In this document: positions 38,424 to 47,264 of the stretch, in pieces
How positions within the stretch are numbered: the stretch's first letter is position 1
How the letters are laid out: every line of letters starts with the position of its first letter
From: Solimonas terrae
GTDB taxonomy: Bacteria > Pseudomonadota > Gammaproteobacteria > Nevskiales > Nevskiaceae
Direction: 5' to 3'
Length of the DNA stretch: 64,000 nucleotides
Assembly (NCBI RefSeq): GCF_011067135.1
Contig: NZ_JAAMOW010000001.1
Location: 186,001 to 250,000, forward strand
Program-made: the position numbers and the translations under genes
The notes under the pieces: model-generated
The model's input: only the letters and a program-made list of their open reading frames with translations
Database searches by the model: none
What the model was told of the DNA's origin: nothing

Positions 38424-40424
38424 TCAGTTGCGTTGGTAGTCGCGCGATTCCGCTGCGAAGCGCACGAACCAGTCGATCGCATCCGGATTCATCATGGCGT
38501 CGCGGCTGGCCGCCTTCTCCGGCGGCCAGCCCATCAGGATCTTGCGCACCGGCACTTCCATCTTCTTGCCGGTCAGCGTGTACGGAATCTGCTCGACCGC
38601 GTAGACGCGGTCCGGGACGTGACGCGGGCTGCAATCTTCGCGCAGTCGGGCCGCGATTTTCCCGAGCAGGCTGTCGCCGAGCACCTGGTCCGGTTTCAGC
38701 TTGACGAACAGCGGCATGAAGAACCGGCCGCCGGGCAGTTCGCAGCAGACGATGAGACTGTCGGCCACTTCAGGCACCTGCTCGACCGCGCGATAGATTT
38801 CCGCCGTGCCGATGCGCACGCCATGGCGATTCAGCGTGGAGTCCGAGCGCCCGTAGATGTAGCATCCGCCGCGTGCGTTGATCTTGATGAAATCACCGTG
38901 GCGCCAGACACCGGGCCAGGAGTCGAAATAGCTTTCGTGATAGCGCCTGCCGCCTTCGTCGTTCCAGAAATACAGCGGCATCGAAGGAAACGGGGTCGTG
39001 CAGACCAGCTCGCCGACTTCGTCGACAACAGCCTGACCGTCGTCATTCCAGGCCTGCACATTCATGCCGAGCAGGCGTGTCTGAATCTCGCCGGCGTGAA
39101 CCGGCAGCGTCGGCGATGCACCGACGAAGCCGCTGCAGATCTCGGTGCCACCGGATTGCGAGGTGACCCAGAGATCCGCCTTCACGCAACGGTAGAACCA
39201 GGCGAAGGTTTCCGGCGTACTCGGCGCGCCGGACACGAGTATGGCTTCGAGCGCCGACAGGTCGAACGCAGTGCCCGGCTTCAGCTGCGCTTTCTCCATC
39301 ATCTGCACGAAGGTCGGACTGGCGCCGAAGTTTGTCGCGCGCGTGCGCGCGGCGAGGGCCCACAGAAAATCGGGGCCCGGATGAACCGGTGAGCCGTCGT
39401 AGAGCACGACGCTTGCACCCTGCAACAGCGAGCCGAGCAGGGCATTCCACATCATCCAGCCGGTTGTGCTGTAGAAGAACATCATGCTGCCGGGTTTCAG
39501 GTTGACGTGAAAGCAGGTGCTCTTCAGTTGTTCGATCAGGATGCCGACATGCGAGTGGACGATGGCCTTCGGCAAGCCGGTCGTCCCGGACGAGAACAGC
39601 ACCCACAGCGGATGATCGTGCGCGACGCGTTCGTAGCGGAACTGCTCGCGCGGGATGTCTTCGTGATCGAGCAGCTGACGCCAGCTCACGAGCTTCGGCT
39701 CGTCGGGCAGGGTTGCGGTCGCCTCGAGATAAGGCAGCCAGACCAGATGTTCCAGTGTCGGCAATGCATCGACGATCTGCCGGACTTCGTTGCTCCGACC
39801 GAAGTCCTTGCCGCCGAAGCGATAGCCGTCGCAGGCGAACAGAACCTTGGGCGCAATTTGCGAAAAACGCTCGATGACAGTCCGCACGCCGAACTCGGGC
39901 GCCGCCGATGACCAGACCCCGCCGATCGCGGTCGTTGCCATCATCGCGATCGCCGTTTCCGGAACGTTGGGCATGTAGGACACGACACTGTCGCCGGGGC
40001 GAACCCCGATTCGGCGCAGCTGCGTGGCGAGTATGCGAACCTGCCGCCCGAGCTCGGCCCAGCTCATGGTCGCCAGCGGGCGCGTTTCGGTCAGATGCTG
40101 GAAGACAATGGCGTCGGGAGCAATACGTTCGCGGCGCAGCAGATGTTCGGCGTAATTGACGCGAGCACCTTCGAACCAGGTCGCGCCGGGCATCACCCGA
40201 CGATCGAGCACCTGACGATACGGCGTGTCTGATTCGACCGTGAAGTAGTCCCAGAGCGAACCCCAGAATGCTTCCGGCTCATTGACCGACCATTGCCAAA
40301 GCCGCTCGTAGCTGTCTATCGACAACTTGCGCTCGCGGGCCAGCCATTCGATGTAGCGCGAAACATTCGAGTCCGCGACGAACTCAGCCCCCGGCGTCCA
40401 CAGCAGCGCGCCCTCCGTGGTCAT
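38424..40424 (-). CDS. aacS: acetoacetyl-CoA synthetase
   Basis: A 666-residue ANL ligase matching acetoacetate-CoA ligase in length and layout: N-terminal LWTPGAEFVADSNVSRYIEWLA, VNYAEHLLRR, ATP motif FSSGTTGLPKAIVHSH, GGTEICSGF and C-terminal YGRSDSTLNRHGVRIGTAEIYR. It activates acetoacetate to acetoacetyl-CoA. ATG 40424 overlaps the FAH gene stop as ATGA. The pairing with an FAH enzyme suggests that the FAH reaction releases acetoacetate or a related 3-oxoacid, which is then activated and thiolysed (inference). Confidence 0.92.
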   Translation of the reverse strand: MTTEGALLWTPGAEFVADSNVSRYIEWLARERKLSIDSYERLWQWSVNEPEAFWGSLWDYFTVESDTPYRQVLDRRVMPGATWFEGARVNYAEHLLRRERIAPDAIVFQHLTETRPLATMSWAELGRQVRILATQLRRIGVRPGDSVVSYMPNVPETAIAMMATTAIGGVWSSAAPEFGVRTVIERFSQIAPKVLFACDGYRFGGKDFGRSNEVRQIVDALPTLEHLVWLPYLEATATLPDEPKLVSWRQLLDHEDIPREQFRYERVAHDHPLWVLFSSGTTGLPKAIVHSHVGILIEQLKSTCFHVNLKPGSMMFFYSTTGWMMWNALLGSLLQGASVVLYDGSPVHPGPDFLWALAARTRATNFGASPTFVQMMEKAQLKPGTAFDLSALEAILVSGAPSTPETFAWFYRCVKADLWVTSQSGGTEICSGFVGASPTLPVHAGEIQTRLLGMNVQAWNDDGQAVVDEVGELVCTTPFPSMPLYFWNDEGGRRYHESYFDSWPGVWRHGDFIKINARGGCYIYGRSDSTLNRHGVRIGTAEIYRAVEQVPEVADSLIVCCELPGGRFFMPLFVKLKPDQVLGDSLLGKIAARLREDCSPRHVPDRVYAVEQIPYTLTGKKMEVPVRKILMGWPPEKAASRDAMMNPDAIDWFVRFAAESRDYQRN

Positions 40425-41281
40425 GGCTGGTTCTGCACGCCGTTGACCAGCGTACCAACACCGGAGACTTCCACCTCGACGGTGTCGCCGGCTTTCAGCA
40501 GTACCGGCGGCTTGCGCAGCGCGCCAATGCCTGCCGGCGAACCGGTGACGATGACATCGCCCGGCACCAGCCAGGTGAATTCGGAGATGAAGCTGACCAG
40601 CTCGGCAAACCCGAAGATCAGGTCGTCGATCTTCATCCTTTGCATTTCGGTGCCGTTGAGCCGGCAGACCATGGTCATGCTGGCGAGATCGACCTCGTCG
40701 GGCGTGACGAGGCAAGGCCCGAAGCCGCCGCTGCGCCAGGCGTTCTTGCCGGCGGTGATCTGGTTCGACGACAGCTGATAGGCGCGAGCGCTGGCATCGT
40801 TGAAGCAGGCGTAGCCGGCGATGCAGGCCATCGCCTGGTCGACCGCGACATTGCGCACGTGCGCGCCGATGACGATCGCGATCTCCCCTTCGTAGTCGAA
40901 ATACGGGTCCAGCTTCGGCTTCTCGAGATTCCGGCCCGAGCCGACCAGCGTTGCCGTGCTGCGGATGAACAGGATCGGCTTGGCCGGCTTGTCGTGGAGC
41001 TTCATGTGCTCCCGGGCCTCGTCGTAGTGCGAGTGCGTGTTCATGCCCGCGCACCAGATCGTTCCCGGGTTGGGGATTGGGGGCAGCAGTTCGACGTGCG
41101 CCAGGGCGATCGGTCCGGTGCTCTGTGCCGCCTCCTTTTCGGCAGCTTGCAAGGCAGCAGGCCCGGCGGCGAGCAAGGACTTCAGATCGGCGTCTTCGCT
41201 CAGCGGGACGATCGCATCCTTCTTGAATACGCCGAACCGATCAGCGCCACCGTGACGGAAGCTGACGAATTTCATTTCCAT
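40421..41281 (-). CDS. fumarylacetoacetate hydrolase (FAH) family enzyme, second copy
   Basis: A 286-residue FAH-family protein. KFVSFRHGGADRFGV opens the N-terminal domain; the catalytic domain has WCAGMNTHSHYDEA, the metal ligands in FDYEGEIAIVIG, CFNDASARAYQ and VTGSPAGIGAL. ATG 41281 (with ATG 41275 as alternative) follows CACGGA. It is coupled to acetoacetyl-CoA synthetase, as in tyrosine/homogentisate-type or acylpyruvate cleavage where acetoacetate is a product. It is distinct in sequence from the FAH protein at 24940. Confidence 0.88.
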   Translation of the reverse strand: MEMKFVSFRHGGADRFGVFKKDAIVPLSEDADLKSLLAAGPAALQAAEKEAAQSTGPIALAHVELLPPIPNPGTIWCAGMNTHSHYDEAREHMKLHDKPAKPILFIRSTATLVGSGRNLEKPKLDPYFDYEGEIAIVIGAHVRNVAVDQAMACIAGYACFNDASARAYQLSSNQITAGKNAWRSGGFGPCLVTPDEVDLASMTMVCRLNGTEMQRMKIDDLIFGFAELVSFISEFTWLVPGDVIVTGSPAGIGALRKPPVLLKAGDTVEVEVSGVGTLVNGVQNQP

Positions 41282-41769
41282 TCCGTGATTGCGTTGTCGC
41301 CGCACTCTGATGCCTGGTGCTCGCGCCGTTAAGATCGCAAGACTTCCGCGGTGATGCGAAAACCGAATCGCCTGACATGCCGACGCGACGCGCATCCGGG
41401 CAGTTGGATACCGAGCCCGACGGCAGCGCCAGTCGGGGAGGCGTCATTGATTGACAAGTCGTCGTGCGCCCAGGTTCGACTCTTCGGCCATCGCGTCGCC
41501 CCGAACCGTCGGCACCGGCGCCGGCGTGATGGCGGGTGCCCGGCGCTCCGACTGCAGACGATCAAACGCCGGTATGCCCGATGCCCGGTTCGCACCAGGT
41601 TCGGGAAGGCGCGGCCGGCGCATGTGATCGCGGCAATGGCGTCATGCGCGTTTTCACGCACAGTCCCGGATCTGCCACGGATTCAGGCCCATCGCATTTT
41701 GCGCGTGGGCTTGCAGTTTTACGATCAGGTGATCATTATTATTAACGAGCACCTGATCGTAAATAGTCC
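41282..41769. other. intergenic region with TetR operator
   Basis: Nearly 490 bases between the divergent FAH/aacS operon and the TetR gene. Apart from the long inverted repeat at 41718-41763 and the AT-rich stretch inside it, I see no gene, RNA or terminator. Confidence 0.55.
41718..41763. promoter_or_regulatory. long inverted repeat, candidate TetR operator/promoter
   Basis: Two perfect 14-bp arms, TTTACGATCAGGTG at 41718-41731 and CACCTGATCGTAAA at 41750-41763, with an 18-bp AT-rich centre (ATCATTATTATTAACGAG). The repeat ends 6 bases before the TetR ATG, and the centre contains TATTAT, a good -10 candidate. Binding here would block the promoter, so autorepression is the simplest reading. 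Confidence 0.75.
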
Positions 41770-42423
41770 ATGGCCGCTTCCCGCCGAAATTCCGCAGTAC
41801 CGGTCAAACCGGTGGTCGTGCGCGCAGACCCCGCAAGACCGGGGCGTCCGCGCAAGCTCACGCACGAGCAGATCATCAGAGCCGCGCTGACGCTGATCGA
41901 GCGCGACGGCTTCGCGGCGCTGAGCACGCGCTCGCTGGCACGCGAGCTGGGCATTACCGGCTCCACGCTGTACAACTACGTCGAGCGTGTCGAGGACATC
42001 GAGGTCGAGGTCCTACGGATCATCACGTCCGACATTCCGCTGCCGACCGCGAAAACCGGGCCAGCGTTGCGCGCCGAATTCCTGAACCACTTGCTGGCCG
42101 TGCGTCGTCTGGTGCTGAAGCATCCGCGTGTGCCGTTTCCGGAATACGACTCGCCGTCGTGGAACCTGCTCAACGAAATCAACGCGAAGTGGTACGCCGC
42201 ACTGGCGCCGTTCGTGCCGCAGCCGCATCTGGTGGTGCTGGCCTACAGCGCGCTGATCTCGAATGTCGTCGCATCGGCCGAGCGCGAACGCATCTCCGGC
42301 CCTGTCGTCCGGCAACCGAAAAGCGCGCAGCCATACCTGCGCGATGTGAAGCTGGAAACCGTGGAGGTCGTGCTCGGCCTCCTGATCGATCAGCTTTTGC
42401 CTGGTCTTGGCGCGTCGCGATGA
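41770..42423 (+). CDS. TetR-family transcriptional regulator
   Basis: A 217-residue TetR regulator. The N-terminal HTH is LTHEQIIRAALTLIERDGFAALSTRSLARELGITGSTLYNYV; the C-terminal ligand domain is not distinctive. A basic, Pro-rich leader of about 30 residues precedes the HTH. The long inverted repeat immediately upstream is the likely operator. Candidate targets are the TonB receptor just downstream (53 bases) and the divergent FAH/aacS operon. Confidence 0.93.
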   Translation: MAASRRNSAVPVKPVVVRADPARPGRPRKLTHEQIIRAALTLIERDGFAALSTRSLARELGITGSTLYNYVERVEDIEVEVLRIITSDIPLPTAKTGPALRAEFLNHLLAVRRLVLKHPRVPFPEYDSPSWNLLNEINAKWYAALAPFVPQPHLVVLAYSALISNVVASAERERISGPVVRQPKSAQPYLRDVKLETVEVVLGLLIDQLLPGLGASR

Positions 42424-42476
42424 CGGCGACGCATTGCTTTCGACCTGATGACACCCGACGGAATCCTGGAGGCAGC

Positions 42477-44867
42477 GTGAACGCGACAAACAACGGTAGC
42501 CGGTTGCAGGTTCAGTACCCGCACGCCGCCAGCATGAACAAGACCGCCATCGCCGCCTGTCTGGCACTGATGGCGGGCCTGGTGACGGGCGAGGCGCGCG
42601 CCCAGGACGCAGGTGTGCAGGACGATGCCGCACAAGGGGCGGCCGCTCCGCCGCTGGCGACGATTCCGGTGCCGGTGGCGGAGGCGCCCCAGCCGACAGC
42701 CGACGACAGCGCGTCGACCGTGCCGGACGGCATCGCCGAGATCGTCGTCACCGCCAACAAGCGCAGCGAGAACATCTCCAAGCTGGCCGGCGCCGTCACG
42801 GCGATCGACAGCGCCATGCTCAAGGAGACCGGTTCGAGCCAGCTGGGCGAATATCTGTCGCTGTCGCCGGGTGTGAACTTCGACAGCAGCACACCGGGCT
42901 ACTCGGTCATCACGATTCGCGGCGTGTCGTCGGACACCATCAATACGCTCGCGCAGACCGCAGTCGGCGTGTACTACGACGACATCCCGCTGACCGATCC
43001 GGCGGCGCCGATGGTGGTGCCCGACATCGATGCCTTCGATGCGCAACGCATCGAGGTGCTGCGCGGGCCGCAGGGCGCGTTGTACGGATCGGCTTCGCTC
43101 GGCGGCGCCGTCAACTACATCCCCAACGCGCCGGACACTCATGACTTCGACTTTGCCTTGCAGGGCACGGGCTCGAAAGCGGTCAATGCTGCGATCGGTG
43201 GCAGCGCGAAAGCGATGATCAATCTGCCGCTGATCGACGACACGCTCGCGTGGCGCACCGTCGGGCATTACACCCGCACGCCGGGATACATCGACAACGT
43301 CGGTACCGGTGTCGATGGTGCGAACAATGTCGTGACCCGTGGCGGACGTTCGACGCTGGGCTGGAATCCCACCGACCTGACGCGCGTCCGCCTGACCGGC
43401 CTGTATCAGAAGACCCAGGTCGACGATGCCGCGTACATCGATCCGCGCGAGGGCGATCTCAAGAAGAACACGCTGACGCCGGAACCCAGCGACAACGAGA
43501 TCAAGCTGCTCAATCTGCGTGTCGAGCAGGAACTGGGCGATGCCGGCACGCTGTCGCTGATCGGCGGCTATCAGAACAAGAACAGCGCGCTGGAATACGA
43601 CGGCGCCACCTCGCTCGGTCTGCAGGCGGCCGGCCAGAAGATCCTGCTGCAGCAGTCCGGCAACGTGAAGGGCTACAGCGTCGAATTGCGCTTCGTCTCG
43701 GCGGCGAACGAAACCTTCGAATACCTCGCCGGCCTGTCGTACGCCAACCGCGACGAACGGTTCGATGTCGGGCTCAATCTGGCGACGCTGCAGCAAAGCG
43801 CGGACGCGGTGACGGCGTTCCTGAACCAGCTTGGCTTGCCGGCACCGGCCGTGATCGGCGACGTGACGACGCTGTTCGACGAAACCGCGAAGATCAACGC
43901 GCCCGAAAAGGCTGCGTTCGCGGAAATGACCTGGCGCTTTCTCGACGGTTTCAAGCTGACGGCCGGCGGACGCTACTACGACAACCAGGTCAACAGCGAT
44001 GTCAGCGGCCGCGGTCTGTTGCTTGCGGCGGCGGGTGGTGTCGAGTTCCACGAGGCGCGCAGCATCGGCGCCAAGGGCTTCAATCCCAAGGTGTCGCTGT
44101 CGTGGGAGGCCACCGACCACGCGCTGCTGTACGCGCTGTTCTCGCGCGGGTATCGGCTTGGCGGTCCCAACCTCGTGCCGAGCACGCCGATCTTCGTGAC
44201 CAAGCGCAACTACGGTCCGGATGAAGTGAACAACTACGAGGTCGGCGCCAAGACCTCCTGGTTCCGGCGCCGGCTGACCGCCGACATCGCCGCGTTCTGG
44301 ATCGACTGGAAGGACATCCAGCTCGTCACCACCGAAAGCACCGGCACGTTCAAGTATCTCGACAACGCCGGCAACGCACGCATCAAGGGTGTGGAGCTGG
44401 CACTGGCGGTGCAACCGTTCGACTTCCTGACGGAGCGCACGTCGCTGACCTATCTCGACGCGCGGCTGGAAGAAGACTACGACCCGAACAATGGTCGTCC
44501 GCCGGCGCAGAAGGGCGATCGTCTGCCGGGTTCACCGGAGTGGTCCGCGAGCAACACGCTGACCGCCAGCTGGCCGGAACTCTGGGGCGCGCCGACGCTG
44601 ACCTTCATTCACCGCTACGAAGGTCGGTCGTCGACGAACCTGTCGTTTCAGGACATCAAGAAGGGCGGCTACAACCTGTTCGATGCGCGGGCAGGGCTCA
44701 CGTTCGGCGCTTTCAGCCTGACGGCGTTCGGCAAGAACCTCACGGACGAGCGGGGTATTACCGCGGCCAACAACTACGCCCAGCTGAGCGGCGACGTCCT
44801 GTCGCTGAAGTTCATCACGCCGCCGCGCGTGGTGGGTCTGGAACTCGGCTACAGCTTCGCGAACTGA
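42477..44867 (+). CDS. TonB-dependent outer-membrane receptor
   Basis: A 796-residue receptor. GTG 42477 has GGAGG four bases upstream; ATG 42534 (MNKTAIAACLALMAGLVTGEARA) is the alternative and starts directly at the signal peptide. TonB-box-like AEIVVTANKRSENISK, plug with IEVLRGPQGALYGSASLGGA, and a barrel ending ELGYSFAN, whose last residue is Asn with Phe two before it. Downstream of a TetR gene on the same strand, so it may be read through from that promoter. Ligand unknown. Confidence 0.92.
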   Translation: MNATNNGSRLQVQYPHAASMNKTAIAACLALMAGLVTGEARAQDAGVQDDAAQGAAAPPLATIPVPVAEAPQPTADDSASTVPDGIAEIVVTANKRSENISKLAGAVTAIDSAMLKETGSSQLGEYLSLSPGVNFDSSTPGYSVITIRGVSSDTINTLAQTAVGVYYDDIPLTDPAAPMVVPDIDAFDAQRIEVLRGPQGALYGSASLGGAVNYIPNAPDTHDFDFALQGTGSKAVNAAIGGSAKAMINLPLIDDTLAWRTVGHYTRTPGYIDNVGTGVDGANNVVTRGGRSTLGWNPTDLTRVRLTGLYQKTQVDDAAYIDPREGDLKKNTLTPEPSDNEIKLLNLRVEQELGDAGTLSLIGGYQNKNSALEYDGATSLGLQAAGQKILLQQSGNVKGYSVELRFVSAANETFEYLAGLSYANRDERFDVGLNLATLQQSADAVTAFLNQLGLPAPAVIGDVTTLFDETAKINAPEKAAFAEMTWRFLDGFKLTAGGRYYDNQVNSDVSGRGLLLAAAGGVEFHEARSIGAKGFNPKVSLSWEATDHALLYALFSRGYRLGGPNLVPSTPIFVTKRNYGPDEVNNYEVGAKTSWFRRRLTADIAAFWIDWKDIQLVTTESTGTFKYLDNAGNARIKGVELALAVQPFDFLTERTSLTYLDARLEEDYDPNNGRPPAQKGDRLPGSPEWSASNTLTASWPELWGAPTLTFIHRYEGRSSTNLSFQDIKKGGYNLFDARAGLTFGAFSLTAFGKNLTDERGITAANNYAQLSGDVLSLKFITPPRVVGLELGYSFAN

Positions 44868-45161
44868 ATGGCGTGCGGGTCTGGGGGGACGACTGGCACC
44901 CCAAGCCGAGTAGCGTGTTGAGGTGGGTCGAGCCGTTTGGGTGCGAACCCTTACCGAAGTCGCGGACGGCTGAGTTCGATATTCAAGCCAACGATAAGAA
45001 GAGAAAAGCCCTTTCGCCTGGGCAAGTGAACGGCGCACGAAAGTCTGATTCGAATGCCGCGGGGTCACTATTCAAGTGGCCCCCTACGTTATGCATGGGT
45101 CTCTGGAAGGATTAGCGCCGGCACAATCGCTCCTATCGACCTTCTTCCGTTGGAGTTTCGT
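44868..45161. other. intergenic region upstream of the thiolase operon
   Basis: About 290 bases between the TonB receptor stop and the thiolase ATG. It is less GC-rich than its surroundings around 44980-45040 and contains an imperfect palindrome at 45061-45083. No gene is supported. Confidence 0.5.
45061..45083. promoter_or_regulatory. imperfect palindrome, candidate operator of the thiolase operon
   Basis: Nine-base arms GGGGTCACT and AGTGGCCCC (one mismatch) around ATTCA, about 80 bases before the thiolase start. Its sequence and its distance to any -10 differ from the two MalT-type palindromes, so it probably belongs to another regulator. Confidence 0.45.
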
Positions 45162-46349
45162 ATGCCCAGTCGCGTCATCGTTGCCGGTGTTGGCATGATC
45201 CCCTTTACCAAACCCGGTGCGTGCGAACCCTACGATGTGATGGGTGCGACCGCGGCTGTCAAGGCGCTCGATGACGCCGGCCTGCATCATTCTGATATCC
45301 AGCAGGCGATCGTCGGATATGTTTACGGCGACTCGACCTGCGGTCAGGCCGCCGTCTATCGGGTCGGCATGAGCGGCATTCCGATCATCAACGTCAACAA
45401 CAATTGCTCGACCGGTTCGTCGGCGCTCTTCATGGCACGTCAACTCGTCGAATCGGGTGCGGCGGAATGCGTCCTGGCGCTCGGCTTCGAGCAGATGCGC
45501 CCTGGCGCACTCGAGATTTTCTGGAACGATCGGCCATCACCGTTCAGTCGTTTTGACAGCATCGTGGCCGACCTGCTCGGGCAGGACGCACCGCTGGCCC
45601 TGAAGTATTTCGGCGGCGCCGGCAAGGAATACATGGACCGGTACGGTGCCAAGCCGGAGCTGTTCGCCAAGGTTCGCGCCAAGGCCAGCCGCCACGCCGC
45701 CAATAACCCGCTGGCGCTGTTCCGCAAGGTCGTCACCGATGACGAGGTGATGGCCTCGCCGATGGTCTTCCCGCACGTTGGCATGACCCGGCTGATGGCA
45801 TGCCCGCCGACCTGCGGCGCAGCCGCTGCGATCCTCGTTTCCGAGGAATTCGCACGCAAGCGCGGGCTCGATCATCGCGTCGCCATTGTCGCCCAGGCGA
45901 TGACCACCGATCGTGCCGAGGTGGTGGAGCAGCCCAGCCTCATCGGGCTCGTCGGCGCCGGCATGACCCGTGACGCGGCCCGGCAGGTCTATCAGCGTGC
46001 CGGCGTCGGCCCGGAAGACATCGATGTCATCGAACTGCACGACTGCTTTGCACAGAACGAAGTCCTCACCTACGAAGCACTCGGTCTGTGCCCGGAAGGC
46101 GGCGCCGAGAAGTTTGTTGCCGATGGCGACAACACCTACGGCGGCCGCTACGTCACCAATCCTTCCGGCGGCTTGCTGTCCAAGGGCCATCCGCTCGGCG
46201 CCACCGGCCTTGCGCAATGCACCGAGCTGGTCCAGCAGCTGCGCGGGCGAGCGGAGGCGCGCCAAGTCGAAGGCGCGAAGCTTGCGCTTCAGCACAACCT
46301 CGGCCTAGGCGGGGCCTGTGTCGTCACGCTCTATCAGCGCGCAGCCTGA
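45162..46349 (+). CDS. lipid-transfer-type thiolase / acetyl-CoA acetyltransferase
   Basis: A 395-residue thiolase of the SCP-x/lipid-transfer class. Nucleophile Cys82 is in NNNCSTGSSAL; IELHDCFAQNE and SGGLLSKGHPLGATG carry the other active-site residues. Members of this class thiolyse branched 3-oxoacyl-CoA, for example in sterol side-chain degradation; some act as retro-aldolases. GGAG stands 8 bases before ATG 45162, and the longer open frame is not needed. It starts an operon with two MaoC-type proteins and an SDR, with gaps of 15 to 21 bases. Confidence 0.9.
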   Translation: MPSRVIVAGVGMIPFTKPGACEPYDVMGATAAVKALDDAGLHHSDIQQAIVGYVYGDSTCGQAAVYRVGMSGIPIINVNNNCSTGSSALFMARQLVESGAAECVLALGFEQMRPGALEIFWNDRPSPFSRFDSIVADLLGQDAPLALKYFGGAGKEYMDRYGAKPELFAKVRAKASRHAANNPLALFRKVVTDDEVMASPMVFPHVGMTRLMACPPTCGAAAAILVSEEFARKRGLDHRVAIVAQAMTTDRAEVVEQPSLIGLVGAGMTRDAARQVYQRAGVGPEDIDVIELHDCFAQNEVLTYEALGLCPEGGAEKFVADGDNTYGGRYVTNPSGGLLSKGHPLGATGLAQCTELVQQLRGRAEARQVEGAKLALQHNLGLGGACVVTLYQRAA

Positions 46350-46364
46350 GACCTGAGTCCCTTC

Positions 46365-46808
46365 ATGATCGACACGAAATGGATCGGCCACCGCTTTGCG
46401 ACGCTGCGATGGGAAGTGGAGAAGGGCCGGCTGCGCTTCTTCGCCAAGGCGATCGGCGAGACGCGCCCCGAATACACGGATGAGGAGGCCGCGCGGGCCG
46501 CCGGCCATCCGTCGCTGCTGGCGCCGCCGACCATCCTGTTCAGCGGCCCGCTCGACCACGACGACGTGCCGAAGCTGCTCGAGCTGCTGGGCATCAACAT
46601 GAACAACATCCTGCACGGCGAGCAGGGCTTCGAGTACCACGCGCCGATCCACGCCGGTGACGTGCTCGAGTTCGACGGCCGGATCACCGACATCACGGCG
46701 AAGAAGGGCGGGGCGCTGGAGCTGATCACGCGCGAGACCCGGGTGACGAACCAGCGCGGCGAACTCGTCGGCGTGGTTCGCAACGTCATCGCCGTCGTCA
46801 ATCGCTGA
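46365..46808 (+). CDS. MaoC-like dehydratase, FAS1-like N-terminal type
   Basis: A 147-residue single hot-dog domain of the MaoC_dehydrat_N (FAS1-like dehydratase) type: N-terminal GHRFATLRWEVEKGRLRFFAKAIGE, then HPSLLAPPTILF and LHGEQGFEYHAPIHAGD. It lacks the catalytic Asp-His pair of R-hydratases, so it is expected to pair with the next gene product, which has it. Such two-gene enzymes hydrate enoyl-CoA with bulky acyl groups (ChsH1/ChsH2 is the known example). Confidence 0.88.
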   Translation: MIDTKWIGHRFATLRWEVEKGRLRFFAKAIGETRPEYTDEEAARAAGHPSLLAPPTILFSGPLDHDDVPKLLELLGINMNNILHGEQGFEYHAPIHAGDVLEFDGRITDITAKKGGALELITRETRVTNQRGELVGVVRNVIAVVNR

Positions 46809-46826
46809 TACGCCGGGAATCACGAC

Positions 46827-47243
46827 ATGACCAAAGACTTCAAGAACGTACAGGTCGGCGAGCCACTGCCGGAGCTGCGCCTGCCGCCGGTCGATCGCAC
46901 GATGCTGGCGCTGTTCGCCGGCGCATCGGGCGATCACGTGCCCCTGCACATCGATACCGACTTCGCACGACGCGCCGGCATGCCCGACGTCTTCGCGCAC
47001 GGCATGCTCGGCATGGCCTGGGTCGGCCGCCTCGTCACCCAGTGGGCGCCGCAGCGTGCGCTGCGCAGTTTCACCGTGCGTTTCGTCGCCATCACGCACC
47101 TCGGCAATGCGCCCGTCCTCTCCGGCAAGGTCGTCGAGATCCTCGAACGCAATGGCGAGCGCTGCGCGCGACTGGACGTGCAGATGGCCAACCAGTTCGG
47201 ACAACTCAAGATCCAGGGCGACGCCATCGTCGCCCTCGATTGA
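46827..47243 (+). CDS. MaoC-type enoyl-CoA hydratase subunit
   Basis: A 138-residue hot-dog protein. The hydratase motif is ASGDHVPLHIDTDFARRAG, containing the catalytic Asp and His of (R)-specific enoyl-CoA hydratases, followed by FAHGMLGMAWVGRLV. It is the catalytic partner of the preceding FAS1-like domain. Together they would form a heteromeric 2-enoyl-CoA hydratase in the beta-oxidation of a bulky acyl-CoA. Confidence 0.9.
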   Translation: MTKDFKNVQVGEPLPELRLPPVDRTMLALFAGASGDHVPLHIDTDFARRAGMPDVFAHGMLGMAWVGRLVTQWAPQRALRSFTVRFVAITHLGNAPVLSGKVVEILERNGERCARLDVQMANQFGQLKIQGDAIVALD

Positions 47244-47264
47244 AACCCGCTTCAGTCAACCAAA

